Of a stretch of DNA of 44,361 bases, positions 27,253 to 35,455 are shown one piece after another (positions within the stretch are counted from its first letter, which is position 1; every line of letters starts with the position of its first letter). Source of the DNA: an uncultured Clostridia bacterium (GTDB taxonomy: Bacteria > Bacillota > Clostridia > TANB77 > CAG-508); the NCBI GenBank assembly GCA_944390965.1, contig CALXRW010000012.1:1-44361 (forward strand), in the 5' to 3' direction. Below the pieces are notes generated by a model, which saw only the letters and a list, made by a program, of their open reading frames with translations, searched no databases and was not told the DNA's origin. A program made the position numbers and the translations under genes.

Positions 27253-27331
27253 TACTTATGTACTATTGTACTTTAGGATACTCAATAGGACTGCATTATG
27301 TTTAGCTGAATGAGAAAGGAGAGATTTAGCC

Positions 27332-27724
27332 ATGACTTACATTTCCACCACATTTTCTCTCGACATGATTCCACTTAAGGACTTCATTCTTGTTAGAGTG
27401 AAGAAAGTTAATCTTTCTAATATTCACCCGACCGAAGTTTGTGCAATTGGAGATTTGAATGTACAAAAAATTGCTTCTGATATTTTGGGATGGGAAGTAG
27501 AGTATAAAGAAGAGTTTACCACTCTTGAGAAGGAAGATGTGTTGTATGTTGTACAATTCAAGGGTTCTAAGATGATTGCAGAGCCTGAAATGGAATTATT
27601 AGAAATTACAATGAAAGGTGGAGAATGTGAAAATTGCAATGACGAAATAGATGTGTATGACAGTAGGATAAGCTTTAACAACTGTAGAATTTGCGATTTT
27701 ATGTTTTGGGTAATAGGCGATTAA
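27332..27724 (+). CDS. DUF1874 (STIV B116/YddF-like) family protein with Cys pairs
   Basis: A 130-residue protein with a strong RBS (AAAGGAG). Residues about 20-92 follow the DUF1874 pattern seen in YddF of ICEBs1 and in the viral ring nuclease AcrIII-1: a strand, then CAIGDLNVQKIASDILGWEV (family: AIGHxxTAxxLxxLLGxxV), and VLYVVQFKGSK (family: FxLKxR). The catalytic His of AcrIII-1 (in IGH) is Asp here, so ring-nuclease activity is doubtful. A C-terminal extension has two Cys pairs (CENC and CRIC) that may bind zinc. Base composition is less AT-rich than its neighbours, which suggests recent transfer. Family assignment is by eye. Confidence 0.55.
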   Translation: MTYISTTFSLDMIPLKDFILVRVKKVNLSNIHPTEVCAIGDLNVQKIASDILGWEVEYKEEFTTLEKEDVLYVVQFKGSKMIAEPEMELLEITMKGGECENCNDEIDVYDSRISFNNCRICDFMFWVIGD

Positions 27725-27728
27725 TCCT

Positions 27729-27770
27729 TTATATAATGCTCACTCTAAATTTAGAGCGAGCATTATATAT
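27729..27770. terminator. Long palindrome after the DUF1874 gene
   Basis: ATATAATGCTC...CTCTAAATTTAGAG...GAGCATTATAT forms a near-perfect hairpin directly after the stop. There is only a weak T run, so it may stabilise or end the transcript. Confidence 0.6.
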
Positions 27771-27874
27771 GAACTTGAAACAATGGGGCAGTTCTTGATG
27801 TTCAATGTTTATCTCCAATGTTTCACTTTCACTTATACCATTAAGTTTTTTAGATAATATTTAACTAAAAAATA

Positions 27875-27903
27875 TTGACAACAAAAAGATATTAAGATAT
27901 GAT
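27875..27903 (+). promoter_or_regulatory. Strong promoter of a short transcript
   Basis: TTGACA (27875-27880), a 17-base spacer and TATGAT (27898-27903). The only following gene is a 19-codon ORF, then a terminator at 28061-28112, so a transcript of about 200 bases is predicted. Confidence 0.7.
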
Positions 27904-27969
27904 TTTAATCAGAAGAAGACTGATATAATAAAATAAATTACTAATCAAAAGATAAAAGGAGAAAGCAAA

Positions 27970-28029
27970 ATGAGAAGAAGCCAAAAGCCTTGGGAGAGTA
28001 ACACACACACACACACACACACGATATAA
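27970..28029 (+). CDS. Mini-ORF containing an (AC)n microsatellite
   Basis: An ATG with AAGGAG at 8 bases begins MRRSQKPWESN, then enters a run of about eleven AC dinucleotides (28001-28022) read as Thr-His repeats, and stops at 28027. A change in repeat number would shift the frame; one alternative frame runs on to about 28099. Dinucleotide tracts of this length are rare in bacteria and usually unstable. Expression is plausible (promoter, RBS, terminator) but no function is known. It may be a degraded gene start. Confidence 0.35.
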   Translation: MRRSQKPWESNTHTHTHTI

Positions 28030-28060
28030 TTTAATAAATAAAGAAAAAAGAATCGGAACT

Positions 28061-28112
28061 ATCTATTTCGAGTATTATTATTATGCTCGAGATGGGTAGC
28101 TTTTTTTGTGCT
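28061..28112 (+). terminator. Strong terminator of the short transcript
   Basis: CTATCTATTTCGAG pairs with CTCGAGATGGGTAG (several G-T pairs) over an AT-rich loop and is followed by CTTTTTTT. Confidence 0.85.
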
Positions 28113-28113
28113 T

Positions 28114-28390
28114 AATGAATAGTGAATAATGAATAAATAATTTTCACATGGGCTATACCCCATTCTGGGTCGGTCAAGACCGACCCCTACAAAAAATTAT
28201 TTATCATTCATTATTAGTTATTCACTGTTCATTAAATGTCTATGCGTGTAGGGTGTCGCCGCCTTCGGCGACCCGTGCTACGAAGAAATTACCCGAAAAA
28301 AATATTAATTATTCATTATTAATTATTCACTATTCATTAAAAAATCAAAAATATTATAAATTTAATTAATAAATAATGAAGAATGAATAA
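28114..28390. repeat. Nested MITE-like and REP-like repeats
   Basis: The left arm AATGAATAGTGAATAATGAA (from 28118) pairs with ATTCATTATTAGTTATTCAC and TGTTCATT near 28206-28236, enclosing GGGTCGGTCAAGACCGACCC. A second block holds TGTCGCCGCCTTCGGCGACC and further TATTCACTATTCATT repeats to about 28340. The family also occurs at 24324-24414. A REP-like TAGGGGCGATTTTAATCGCC follows at 28399. No gene is supported in this stretch. Confidence 0.75.
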
Positions 28391-28566
28391 TTAGCATGTA
28401 GGGGCGATTTTAATCGCCCGAGCTACAGAGGAATTGCTTAAAACCACACCTATTCTTTAATGTGTAGCTGTAATTAAAATAAAGAACCATCAGTCGCATA
28501 AATGCAACAGCTCCCTTATGTAAGAAAGCCAAGAATAAAAAATGAAAAACGGAGGAAAAAGAAAAT

Positions 28567-28686
28567 ATGAAAAAAAGAGAAAACAAAGGAATCACATTAG
28601 TTGCGTTAGTAGTAACTATCGGAGAAGCTTTTGCAAATGACTTAGAAAATATAAATAATGGATATCCAATCTTTAATTGGCAATAA
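28567..28686 (+). pseudogene. Relic of a pilin-like/surface protein with its middle deleted
   Basis: A 39-residue ORF with a good RBS (GGAGG). Its start KKRENKGITLVALVVTI is a type IV prepilin-like signal (G-I-T-L-V-A-L-V-V-T-I with Gly before the cleavage point). It then jumps directly to GEAFANDLENINNGYPIFNW, which looks like the C-terminal end of a GLUG/YDG-type repeat surface protein. I infer an internal deletion that fused the two ends in frame. Confidence 0.5.
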
Positions 28687-28786
28687 AATAAACATAATGA
28701 CGGAATAGATTTTGTCTATACACTTTTCTATTTTAGTAATGACTGCTTAAGCCTTTATCATAAATGAACCACAAGACAAAAAGATA

Positions 28787-28816
28787 TTGAAAAAAATAGA
28801 TAAAATATGATATAAT
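28787..28816 (+). promoter_or_regulatory. Promoter placed for a leaderless mRNA
   Basis: TTGAAA (28787-28792), an 18-base spacer and TATAAT (28811-28816). The ATG of the next gene is at 28824, just 7 bases after the -10, so transcription would start at or next to the start codon. Confidence 0.65.
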
Positions 28817-28823
28817 CAAAAAC

Positions 28824-29909
28824 ATGAGTGGAGAAAAGATTAGAGAAATCATCAATAATTTAATAATAAAATTAAAAAATGTAATTTGTCATATTCCTAA
28901 ACCAGTAAAAATAATAGTTCCAATAGTTGTTATTTTAATTCTGATAATTTGCTTAGTTTTTGTATGGATAAGAGAAAGTCAAAAGCAAAAGTATGTAGAA
29001 TATAATGGAAAGAATTTAAGTGAAAGTAAATATCCTGGATATGAAGAACTAATAGATGCTTTACAAGAGGAGCACCCTAACTGGACTTTTACTTTATTTT
29101 ATACAAGATTAGACTGGAATAAAGTAATAGCAAATGAGGGGCATAAAGACAATACAGAATATCCAACGAATTTGATACCAGATTCTACTAAGTATCCTGA
29201 AGATTGGAGATGCGAGATTGATAAAGATAGGACCTTTGATAACGGAACATGGTTATGCGCATCAGATAAAGCAATAAAGCATCAAATGGACCCTAGAAAT
29301 ATATTGAATAATGAAAAAATTTTTCAATTTGCTGAACTAAAATATGTAGAGGGTGCTCAAACAAAAGAAGGAATTAATGAAATAACAAAAGGTTCTTTTT
29401 TAGAAGGGGATAGTATTTCAGAAGCTTTGATAGAAGCAGGAAGAAAAGCAAATTTAGATTCATACTTTATTGCATCTAGGCTAATTCAAGAACAGGGAAG
29501 AGATGGAACTACCTTATCGAGAGGTTACGAATATAATGGAACGATTGTATATAATTTATTCAACATAAAAGCGACCGGAAATTCACAACAAGAAATTATT
29601 CAAAATGCAGCACAATATGCATATGAACAAGGTTGGAATAGTGTAGAAAAAGCATTAATTGGTGGTGTAGAATTTGTAAAAGAAGGATATATCAATGTAG
29701 GACAAAATACATTGTATTTACAAAAATTTGATGTGGTGAATCAAGATGACAGTTTATATACACACCAATATATGCAAAATTTACTGGCACCACAATCAGA
29801 AGCTAGCAATATGAAGGAAATTTATGAAGCATCTAATACTGTAGACGCACCATTAAACTTTATCATTCCACTATATGATAATATGCCACAAGAAGTATCT
29901 GAACAATAA
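28824..29909 (+). CDS. Membrane-anchored glucosaminidase-type wall hydrolase
   Basis: A 361-residue protein with one N-terminal membrane helix (about 28-50). The outer region holds an N-terminal segment seen in LytB/LytD-like enzymes (YPGYEELIDALQEEHPNWTF) and a glucosaminidase domain (about 190-310). The catalytic Glu is probably in SRLIQEQGRDGT, and NLFNIKATG is the conserved later block. It should cut glycan strands of peptidoglycan. There is no Shine-Dalgarno sequence before the ATG, and the promoter position implies a leaderless transcript. Confidence 0.82.
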   Translation: MSGEKIREIINNLIIKLKNVICHIPKPVKIIVPIVVILILIICLVFVWIRESQKQKYVEYNGKNLSESKYPGYEELIDALQEEHPNWTFTLFYTRLDWNKVIANEGHKDNTEYPTNLIPDSTKYPEDWRCEIDKDRTFDNGTWLCASDKAIKHQMDPRNILNNEKIFQFAELKYVEGAQTKEGINEITKGSFLEGDSISEALIEAGRKANLDSYFIASRLIQEQGRDGTTLSRGYEYNGTIVYNLFNIKATGNSQQEIIQNAAQYAYEQGWNSVEKALIGGVEFVKEGYINVGQNTLYLQKFDVVNQDDSLYTHQYMQNLLAPQSEASNMKEIYEASNTVDAPLNFIIPLYDNMPQEVSEQ

Positions 29910-29914
29910 AAGAA

Positions 29915-29958
29915 TAAAAAAAGAGTAAATCATAAAAATTTATGAATTGCTCTTTTTT
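29915..29958 (+). terminator. Intrinsic terminator of the glucosaminidase gene
   Basis: AAAAAAGAG pairs with CTCTTTTTT around an inner ATCATAAAAATTTATGAAT hairpin. The right arm itself supplies the T run. Confidence 0.8.
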
Positions 29959-30014
29959 AAATTGTAACTTTTATCTAAAAGTAATAGAATAAGAAATAGA
30001 TAGGAGGAAAGGTC

Positions 30015-30551
30015 ATGGATGAAAAAGAAGTATATCAAAAGTTCTTAGATGGAGATATGAGAGCTTTTGATAGTATTGTACTAAATTATAAAAATGGATT
30101 AATTGCCTTTATTAGTCGCTATGTAAGAGACATTGAATTGGCGGAAGATATTTCTCAAGAAGTATTTGTAGATTTTTACTTGAAAAAAGAAAAATATAAT
30201 CCAAAATTTAGTCTAAAAACATATCTTTATACAATTGGAAAATATAAAGCAATTAATTACCTAAAAAAATTAAAACATGAAATGGATATAGAAGAACTGG
30301 AAATAGAAAGTGAAAAAAATGTTGAAGATGAGGTTATTCTATATGAACAAAATTTAGAGTTAATTCAAAAAATAAAAAGACTAAGAAAGAACTATGAAAT
30401 AGCAATTTATTTAGCTGATATTGAAGGCTTTTCCTATCAGGAAATCTCTAAAATAACAAATAAAACACTTGCGCAAGTGAAAATAAATATTCATAGAGCG
30501 CGAAAGGCACTTAAAACAATAATAGAAAAGGAGGGGGAGATCAATGCTTAA
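30015..30551 (+). CDS. ECF-type RNA polymerase sigma factor
   Basis: A 178-residue sigma factor with region 2 (AEDISQEVFVDFYLKK) and region 4 (GFSYQEISKITNKTLAQVK, then NIHRARKAL) only, as in the extracytoplasmic-function group. It overlaps the next gene by 8 bases, and that gene encodes its likely anti-sigma partner. RBS TAGGAGGAAAGG is strong. The target regulon is unknown. Confidence 0.88.
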   Translation: MDEKEVYQKFLDGDMRAFDSIVLNYKNGLIAFISRYVRDIELAEDISQEVFVDFYLKKEKYNPKFSLKTYLYTIGKYKAINYLKKLKHEMDIEELEIESEKNVEDEVILYEQNLELIQKIKRLRKNYEIAIYLADIEGFSYQEISKITNKTLAQVKINIHRARKALKTIIEKEGEINA

Positions 30552-31746
30552 AAATAATGAAGAATATCTTGCAGATATATATCAGAAGATAAAACAAAGA
30601 GAGAAAGAAAAGAAAACAGAAAAAAGATTTCATTTAAAACCTGTCTTAACTATTTTTTTAGGAATTGTTGTTGCATCAATTTTATCTATCACTGTATATG
30701 CAAGTATGGGTGGAACAATAAATGGAAAACCTATTTTAGAATGGTTGGGAATTCGTTTTTCAGACGAGTATGAAAATTATTTTGTACCAACCAGTGGACA
30801 ATATTTACAAGCTGCAGGAGCAACTTTAGAGCTAGAAGGAAGCGTGTGCGATGAAGGATTTGTAGTATTGCAATTTAATTTAAACTTAAATGAAGATGCC
30901 ATTGCAAAATTAAAAGAGGTTATTAATGGAAATACAAATGCAAATCTTGGAGACTTAGAATTTGATATTGCATTTAACACAGAAAAACATGATGAATTAC
31001 CCAATAACTATAATGTCATTATTGATGGAGAAGAAAAATGGATTAGACCAAGAAGTGTACAACAAATTGAAAAGATAACAGATCAGCAATATAAAGTATA
31101 TCAAATGCACTTTTTAACAGAAAAAGAATTAGGAGAAAAAACTGATTTTACTATTACTATTTCAAATGCTATTCTAAAAAATTGGGATACAGGAAGCTAT
31201 ATTACCTTTAATGGAAAATTAGATATTCCCTTAACGAAAGACCCAGTCAGAAATCATACAGAAGTGATTGAACAAGAAGAACAAGAAACTACTTATAAAG
31301 AAATGACCACAAAAATAGAAAAAGTATCAGTTAGTCCACTACAAACTATTGTAAAATTGACGTCTGTTAGGAAAGATGTAAGTTTAGCAAGTTTAGAAAA
31401 TACAAGGCATCCAGATTATATTCCCATCAAAGAGTATGAGGTAAGAAATGAAAATGGAGAAATAATTCCTTGTATTTCCTATGAGACTAAAAGGGAGATT
31501 CATTATGCAGATGGAACAGTAGAACAATGGGAACAAGGAGATATTGGCACTGCTAAAGAATTTTATGGCGCAACTATGGTATTAACAGAATATATTGCTT
31601 TTGAAACGATTCCAGATTTAGAGAATGTAAGCATTGTTCCTTATACCTCAACAGATGAAAAAGAAAATGGAGAATGGATAAGAAAAAAGAATTATGTATT
31701 TTCAAATAATCTTGTTGTAAATTTAAAAAATAATAGTATAAACTAG
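30544..31746 (+). CDS. DUF4179-type membrane anti-sigma factor
   Basis: A 400-residue protein with a short basic cytoplasmic N terminus, a single membrane helix at about 35-57, and a large outside domain starting GGTINGKPILEWLGIRFSDE, in the style of DUF4179 proteins encoded with ECF sigma factors. Translational overlap with the sigma gene supports a sigma/anti-sigma pair that senses an envelope signal. The exact stimulus cannot be read from sequence. Confidence 0.75.
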   Translation: MLKNNEEYLADIYQKIKQREKEKKTEKRFHLKPVLTIFLGIVVASILSITVYASMGGTINGKPILEWLGIRFSDEYENYFVPTSGQYLQAAGATLELEGSVCDEGFVVLQFNLNLNEDAIAKLKEVINGNTNANLGDLEFDIAFNTEKHDELPNNYNVIIDGEEKWIRPRSVQQIEKITDQQYKVYQMHFLTEKELGEKTDFTITISNAILKNWDTGSYITFNGKLDIPLTKDPVRNHTEVIEQEEQETTYKEMTTKIEKVSVSPLQTIVKLTSVRKDVSLASLENTRHPDYIPIKEYEVRNENGEIIPCISYETKREIHYADGTVEQWEQGDIGTAKEFYGATMVLTEYIAFETIPDLENVSIVPYTSTDEKENGEWIRKKNYVFSNNLVVNLKNNSIN

Positions 31747-31784
31747 GATTAAATAAAAATAGTTAAGTTAAGAAAACAGAAAAT

Positions 31785-31893
31785 CAACCATATATATCTA
31801 TATTTTATTCGCAAAACTCTCAAGGCCCAAGGGGTAATCCAGCAGCAGAAGGCTGTTCGAGCTTTTGCTTCAAAATATAGGTATATATGGTTG
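31785..31893 (+). ncRNA. Candidate structured RNA, copy 1
   Basis: A 109-base element in the gap before metG. The outer stem (CAACCATATATA... with ...TATATATGGTTG), continued by TATATTTT/AAAATATA, encloses an inner stem GCAAAA-CTC/GAG-C-TTTTGC and a conserved core CAAGGCCCAAGGGGTAATCC then AGCAGCAGAAGGCTGTTCGA. The core can form a GGG-GUAA-UCC hairpin with a GNRA loop and a CAGC-AGAAG-GCUG hairpin. A second copy at 36586-36694 shows paired changes in the stems. I know no matching RNA family. The strand is chosen from the GUAA loop. Confidence 0.6.
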
Positions 31894-31964
31894 AAATTAA
31901 AATAGAGAAAATATATTGATTGACTTAATGCTATGATAGGACAAAATTATCATGTATAAAACCC

Positions 31965-31992
31965 TTTACTTTTTCCAAAAATATAGTATAAT
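31965..31992 (+). promoter_or_regulatory. Promoter of metG
   Basis: TTTACT (31965-31970), a 16-base spacer and TATAAT (31987-31992), 33 bases before the metG ATG and downstream of the structured element. The element is therefore not in the leader of this transcript. Confidence 0.65.
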
Positions 31993-32025
31993 AGTGTAGT
32001 ATCGGAATAAGAAGGGGGTTTTATT

Positions 32026-33603
32026 ATGGACAAAAAAACATTTTATGTTACCACTCCAATTTATTATCCAAGTGGAAGATTTCATATAGGAACAGCATAT
32101 ACCACTGTACTTGCAGATTCTATGAAAAGATATAAGGCTATGAGAGGTTATGATACTAGATTTTTAACAGGTTTAGACGAACATGGCCAAAAAATCCAGG
32201 AAATTGCTACAAAAAGAGGATTAACTCCACAAGAACATGTAGACGAAATGGCAAGAGATGCTAAAATGTTATGGGAGAAAATGCATATAGAATATGATGA
32301 TTTTATTCGTACCACAGAACCTAGACATGAAAAAGTGGTTGCCAAAATTTTTGATAAAATGATGGATAATGGAGATATTTATCTTGGTATGTATGAAGGA
32401 TGGTATTGCACCCCTTGTGAATCATTTTTTACAGAAACACAATTAGTAGATGGAAAATGCCCTGATTGTGGAAGAGAAGTAAAAAGAATGCAAGAAGAAT
32501 CCTATTTCTTTAACATGAAAAAATATCAAAAAAAATTGGAAAAGTTTTATGAAGAAAACCCAGATTTTATTCTACCAGAATTTAGAAAAAATGAAATATT
32601 TAATAATTTTATTAAACCGGGATTAGAAGATTTATGTGTAAGTCGTACCAGTTTTGATTGGGGAATTAAAGTACCTAAAAATCCAAAACATGTTATTTAT
32701 GTATGGCTAGATGCCCTTACCAATTATATTTCTGCTTTAGGTTATGGCTCAGAAGACGAGACTTTATTTAAAAAATATTGGCCCGCTGATTTACAAATAG
32801 TAGGAAAAGATATTATACGTTTTCATGCTATCTATTGGCCAATTTTCCTAATGGCATTAAATTTGCCTCTGCCAAAAAGATTATTTGCTCATAACTTTAT
32901 TATGATGAAAGATGGAAAAATGTCAAAATCAAAAGGAAATATTGTATATCCAGAATTATTAATTGATCGTTATGGACTAGATGCTACCAAATATTTCTTA
33001 TTAAGAGAAATGCCATATGCACAAGATGGAGAATTTAGTCCAGAAACTTTTGTTGAAAGATTTAATTCTGATTTATGTAATGATTTAGGAAACTTATTAA
33101 ATAGAACCATTGCAATGGTAAATAAGTATTTTCAAGGAAAAGTACATGGATATAAAGGTAGAATTAATGAGCCAGATGAAGAAATAGAGGAATTTGCAAG
33201 AAAACAAATTTATGAAGTTGAAGAAAATATTGAGAATATGCACATTGCAAATAGCTTAGCAGAAATATGGAATTTAATTTCTAGAACAAATAAGTATATT
33301 GATGAAACTGCACCATGGGTATTAGCAAAAGAAGAGCAAAAAGAAAAACTAGAATCTGTTATGTATCATTTAGTTGAGAATTTAAGAAAAGTAGCGATTT
33401 TAGTAAAACCATTTATGCCAGAAACATCAGCAAATATCTTAAAACAACTAGGAATTCAGGATGAAGAAAATGTTACATGGGATAGTTTAAAAGATTATGA
33501 CAAATTGAAAAATATACAAGTCATTGAAAAAGGTATTCCTTTATTTTTAAGATTAGACGCAGAGAAAGAAATTGACTATATTAAGCAAGGAATGAAAGGA
33601 TAA
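32026..33603 (+). CDS. metG: Methionyl-tRNA synthetase
   Basis: A 525-residue class I synthetase. The HIGH-type motif reads FHIGTAY, the zinc knuckle CTPCESF...CPDC lies at about 127-147, and KMSKSKGN follows near 300. An anticodon-binding helical domain follows. The C-terminal tRNA-binding (EMAP-like) domain found in the 650-residue form is absent, as in many short MetRS. RBS AAGAAGGGGG is present. Confidence 0.95.
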   Translation: MDKKTFYVTTPIYYPSGRFHIGTAYTTVLADSMKRYKAMRGYDTRFLTGLDEHGQKIQEIATKRGLTPQEHVDEMARDAKMLWEKMHIEYDDFIRTTEPRHEKVVAKIFDKMMDNGDIYLGMYEGWYCTPCESFFTETQLVDGKCPDCGREVKRMQEESYFFNMKKYQKKLEKFYEENPDFILPEFRKNEIFNNFIKPGLEDLCVSRTSFDWGIKVPKNPKHVIYVWLDALTNYISALGYGSEDETLFKKYWPADLQIVGKDIIRFHAIYWPIFLMALNLPLPKRLFAHNFIMMKDGKMSKSKGNIVYPELLIDRYGLDATKYFLLREMPYAQDGEFSPETFVERFNSDLCNDLGNLLNRTIAMVNKYFQGKVHGYKGRINEPDEEIEEFARKQIYEVEENIENMHIANSLAEIWNLISRTNKYIDETAPWVLAKEEQKEKLESVMYHLVENLRKVAILVKPFMPETSANILKQLGIQDEENVTWDSLKDYDKLKNIQVIEKGIPLFLRLDAEKEIDYIKQGMKG

Positions 33604-33636
33604 ATTAAAGTTTTTAGAGAGGAAGAATAAGTAAAA

Positions 33637-34728
33637 ATGAAAATAGGAATTGTAGGACTTCCAAATGTGGGAAAAAGTACATTATTTAATAGTATTACAA
33701 ATGCTGGAGCTGAATGTGCCAATTATCCATTTTGTACAATAGAGCCTAATGTTGGTGTGGTTGCTGTTCCAGATGAAAGATTAGAAAAGTTAACACAAAT
33801 GTATCATGCACAAAAAACAATACCAGCAATGATTGAATTTGTAGATATTGCAGGCTTAGTAAAAGGGGCAAGCAAAGGAGAAGGATTAGGAAATAAATTT
33901 TTATCTCATATTAGAGAAGTAGACGCGATTTTAGAAGTGGTACGTTGCTTTGAAAATCCGAATGTGGTTCATGTTGATGGAAGCATAGACCCAATCAGAG
34001 ATATTGATACAATTAATATTGAATTGATATTAGCAGATATGGAAACCATTGATAAAAAAATAGATAGAGCCAAAAAATCTTTAAAAGCAGATAAAAAATA
34101 TCAATTAGAGGTAGATGCAGCAGAAAAAATCAAAAAAGCTTTAGAAGAAGGAAAAACAGCAAGGACAGTAGATTTAACGGATGAAGAAAAAGAAACATTA
34201 AAAGATACATTTCTTCTAACGGCAAAGCCAATTTTATACATAGCTAATGTTTCAGAAGAGCAATTAGGAAATGTAGAACAAGATGAGAATGTAAAAAAAG
34301 TACAAGAATATGCTAAACAGGAAAATACACAAGCAATTCCACTTTGCGTAAAGATAGAGGAAGAACTTACAATTCTAGAGCCAGAAGATAAAAAAGAAAT
34401 GCTTAAAGAATTAGGACTAGATGAATCTGGATTAGATAAAGTAATTAAAGCAAGCTATGACTTACTTGGATTAATGTCTTTTTTAACAGCTGGAGAGCCA
34501 GAAGTAAGAGCATGGACAATCAAAAAAGGAACAAAAGCACCTGAAGCAGCAGGAAAAATACATTCTGATATTCAAAGAGGATTCATTAAAGCAGAAATTG
34601 TTTCTTATGATGATTTAATGAAAGAAGGTAGTATGGTAGCAGCTAGAGAAAAAGGATTAGTAAGACAAGAAGGAAAGGACTATATTATGCAAGAAGGAGA
34701 TATTGTACTATTTAAATTTAATGTATAG
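33637..34728 (+). CDS. ychF: YchF/Ola1 family nucleotide-binding protein
   Basis: A 363-residue Obg-related P-loop ATPase with G1 GLPNVGKSTLFN, G3 DIAGLVKGASKGEGLGN, and a C-terminal TGS domain (FFLTAGEPEVRAWTIKKGT region, quoted as TAGEPEVRAWTIKKGT). It binds ribosomes and acts in stress responses. Length and motifs are normal. Confidence 0.95.
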   Translation: MKIGIVGLPNVGKSTLFNSITNAGAECANYPFCTIEPNVGVVAVPDERLEKLTQMYHAQKTIPAMIEFVDIAGLVKGASKGEGLGNKFLSHIREVDAILEVVRCFENPNVVHVDGSIDPIRDIDTINIELILADMETIDKKIDRAKKSLKADKKYQLEVDAAEKIKKALEEGKTARTVDLTDEEKETLKDTFLLTAKPILYIANVSEEQLGNVEQDENVKKVQEYAKQENTQAIPLCVKIEEELTILEPEDKKEMLKELGLDESGLDKVIKASYDLLGLMSFLTAGEPEVRAWTIKKGTKAPEAAGKIHSDIQRGFIKAEIVSYDDLMKEGSMVAAREKGLVRQEGKDYIMQEGDIVLFKFNV

Positions 34729-34730
34729 AA

Positions 34731-34762
34731 AAAAGACTACACAATAACTGTAGTCTTTTTAA
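34731..34762 (+). terminator. Terminator of ychF
   Basis: AAAAGACTACA pairs with TGTAGTCTTTT over a 7-base loop and ends in a T run. Confidence 0.9.
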
Positions 34763-34783
34763 AAATAATAGGGAGGCTAATAT

Positions 34784-35455
34784 ATGGCTAGAATTTTAAT
34801 AGTAGAAGATGATGAAAAATTGCGATATGAATTAGAAACATTTTTGAATAAAAATGGCTTTGATGCTACTTCTTTAGATAGATTTGATCATACTATTGAA
34901 GACATATTAAAATCGCAAGTAGAGTTGGTACTATTAGATATCAATTTACCAAATATTGATGGTGAATTTGTATGTAAAGAAGTAAGAAAACAATCTAACG
35001 TGCCTATTATTATGGTAACAAGTAGGGATAACGAAATAGATGAATTAATGAGCTTATATGGTGGAGCTGATCAATATGTAACAAAACCTTTTAACATTCA
35101 AATATTACTTGCCAAAATAACGGGATTGATAAAAAGGAATCAAAATGCAGGGAGTCATTTAGAAAGAATAGATTGTAATGAATTCGTTTTAAATACAGCA
35201 GAAAGAGTGATAGAAAAAGAAGGTAAGAAGTTAGAACTAACTAAAAATGAATATAATATTTTATATTTTTTATGTTTACATAAGAATACGATTGTATCCA
35301 GAGATGAGATAATGGATTATTTATGGGAAAGCGAAGAATTTATAGATGATAATACATTAAATGTGAATATAAAACGATTGAGAACGAAGCTAGAAGAATT
35401 AGGACTAATGGATAAAATAGAAACGAGAAGGGGACAAGGGTATTTATTAAAATGA
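34784..35455 (+). CDS. OmpR-family response regulator (BceR-like)
   Basis: A 223-residue regulator. The receiver domain has the acidic pair VEDDE, phospho-acceptor Asp in LVLLDINLP and Lys in VTKPFN. A winged-helix DNA-binding domain has the loop ETRRGQGYLL at its end. Its gene overlaps the sensor kinase gene by 4 bases. The neighbours (kinase, ABC transporter, YxeA-like protein) indicate a peptide-antibiotic sensing and detoxification module of the Bce type. Confidence 0.88.
   Translation: MARILIVEDDEKLRYELETFLNKNGFDATSLDRFDHTIEDILKSQVELVLLDINLPNIDGEFVCKEVRKQSNVPIIMVTSRDNEIDELMSLYGGADQYVTKPFNIQILLAKITGLIKRNQNAGSHLERIDCNEFVLNTAERVIEKEGKKLELTKNEYNILYFLCLHKNTIVSRDEIMDYLWESEEFIDDNTLNVNIKRLRTKLEELGLMDKIETRRGQGYLLK

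Noticed and set aside
27999..28022. The AC-repeat as part of a CRISPR or tandem protein repeat
   Set aside because: It is a plain dinucleotide run without spacers, inside a 19-codon ORF.
28148..28369. A 73-residue ORF
   Set aside because: It is made entirely of the inverted-repeat and REP-like sequence and has no RBS.
31785..31893. A known riboswitch (glycine, SAM, TPP, c-di-GMP, T-box) before metG
   Set aside because: None of their conserved motifs is present, and the metG promoter lies downstream of the element.
31785..31893. Integron attC site
   Set aside because: The ends lack the RYYYAAC/GTTRRRY arrangement with proper spacing, and no integrase or gene-cassette array is present.
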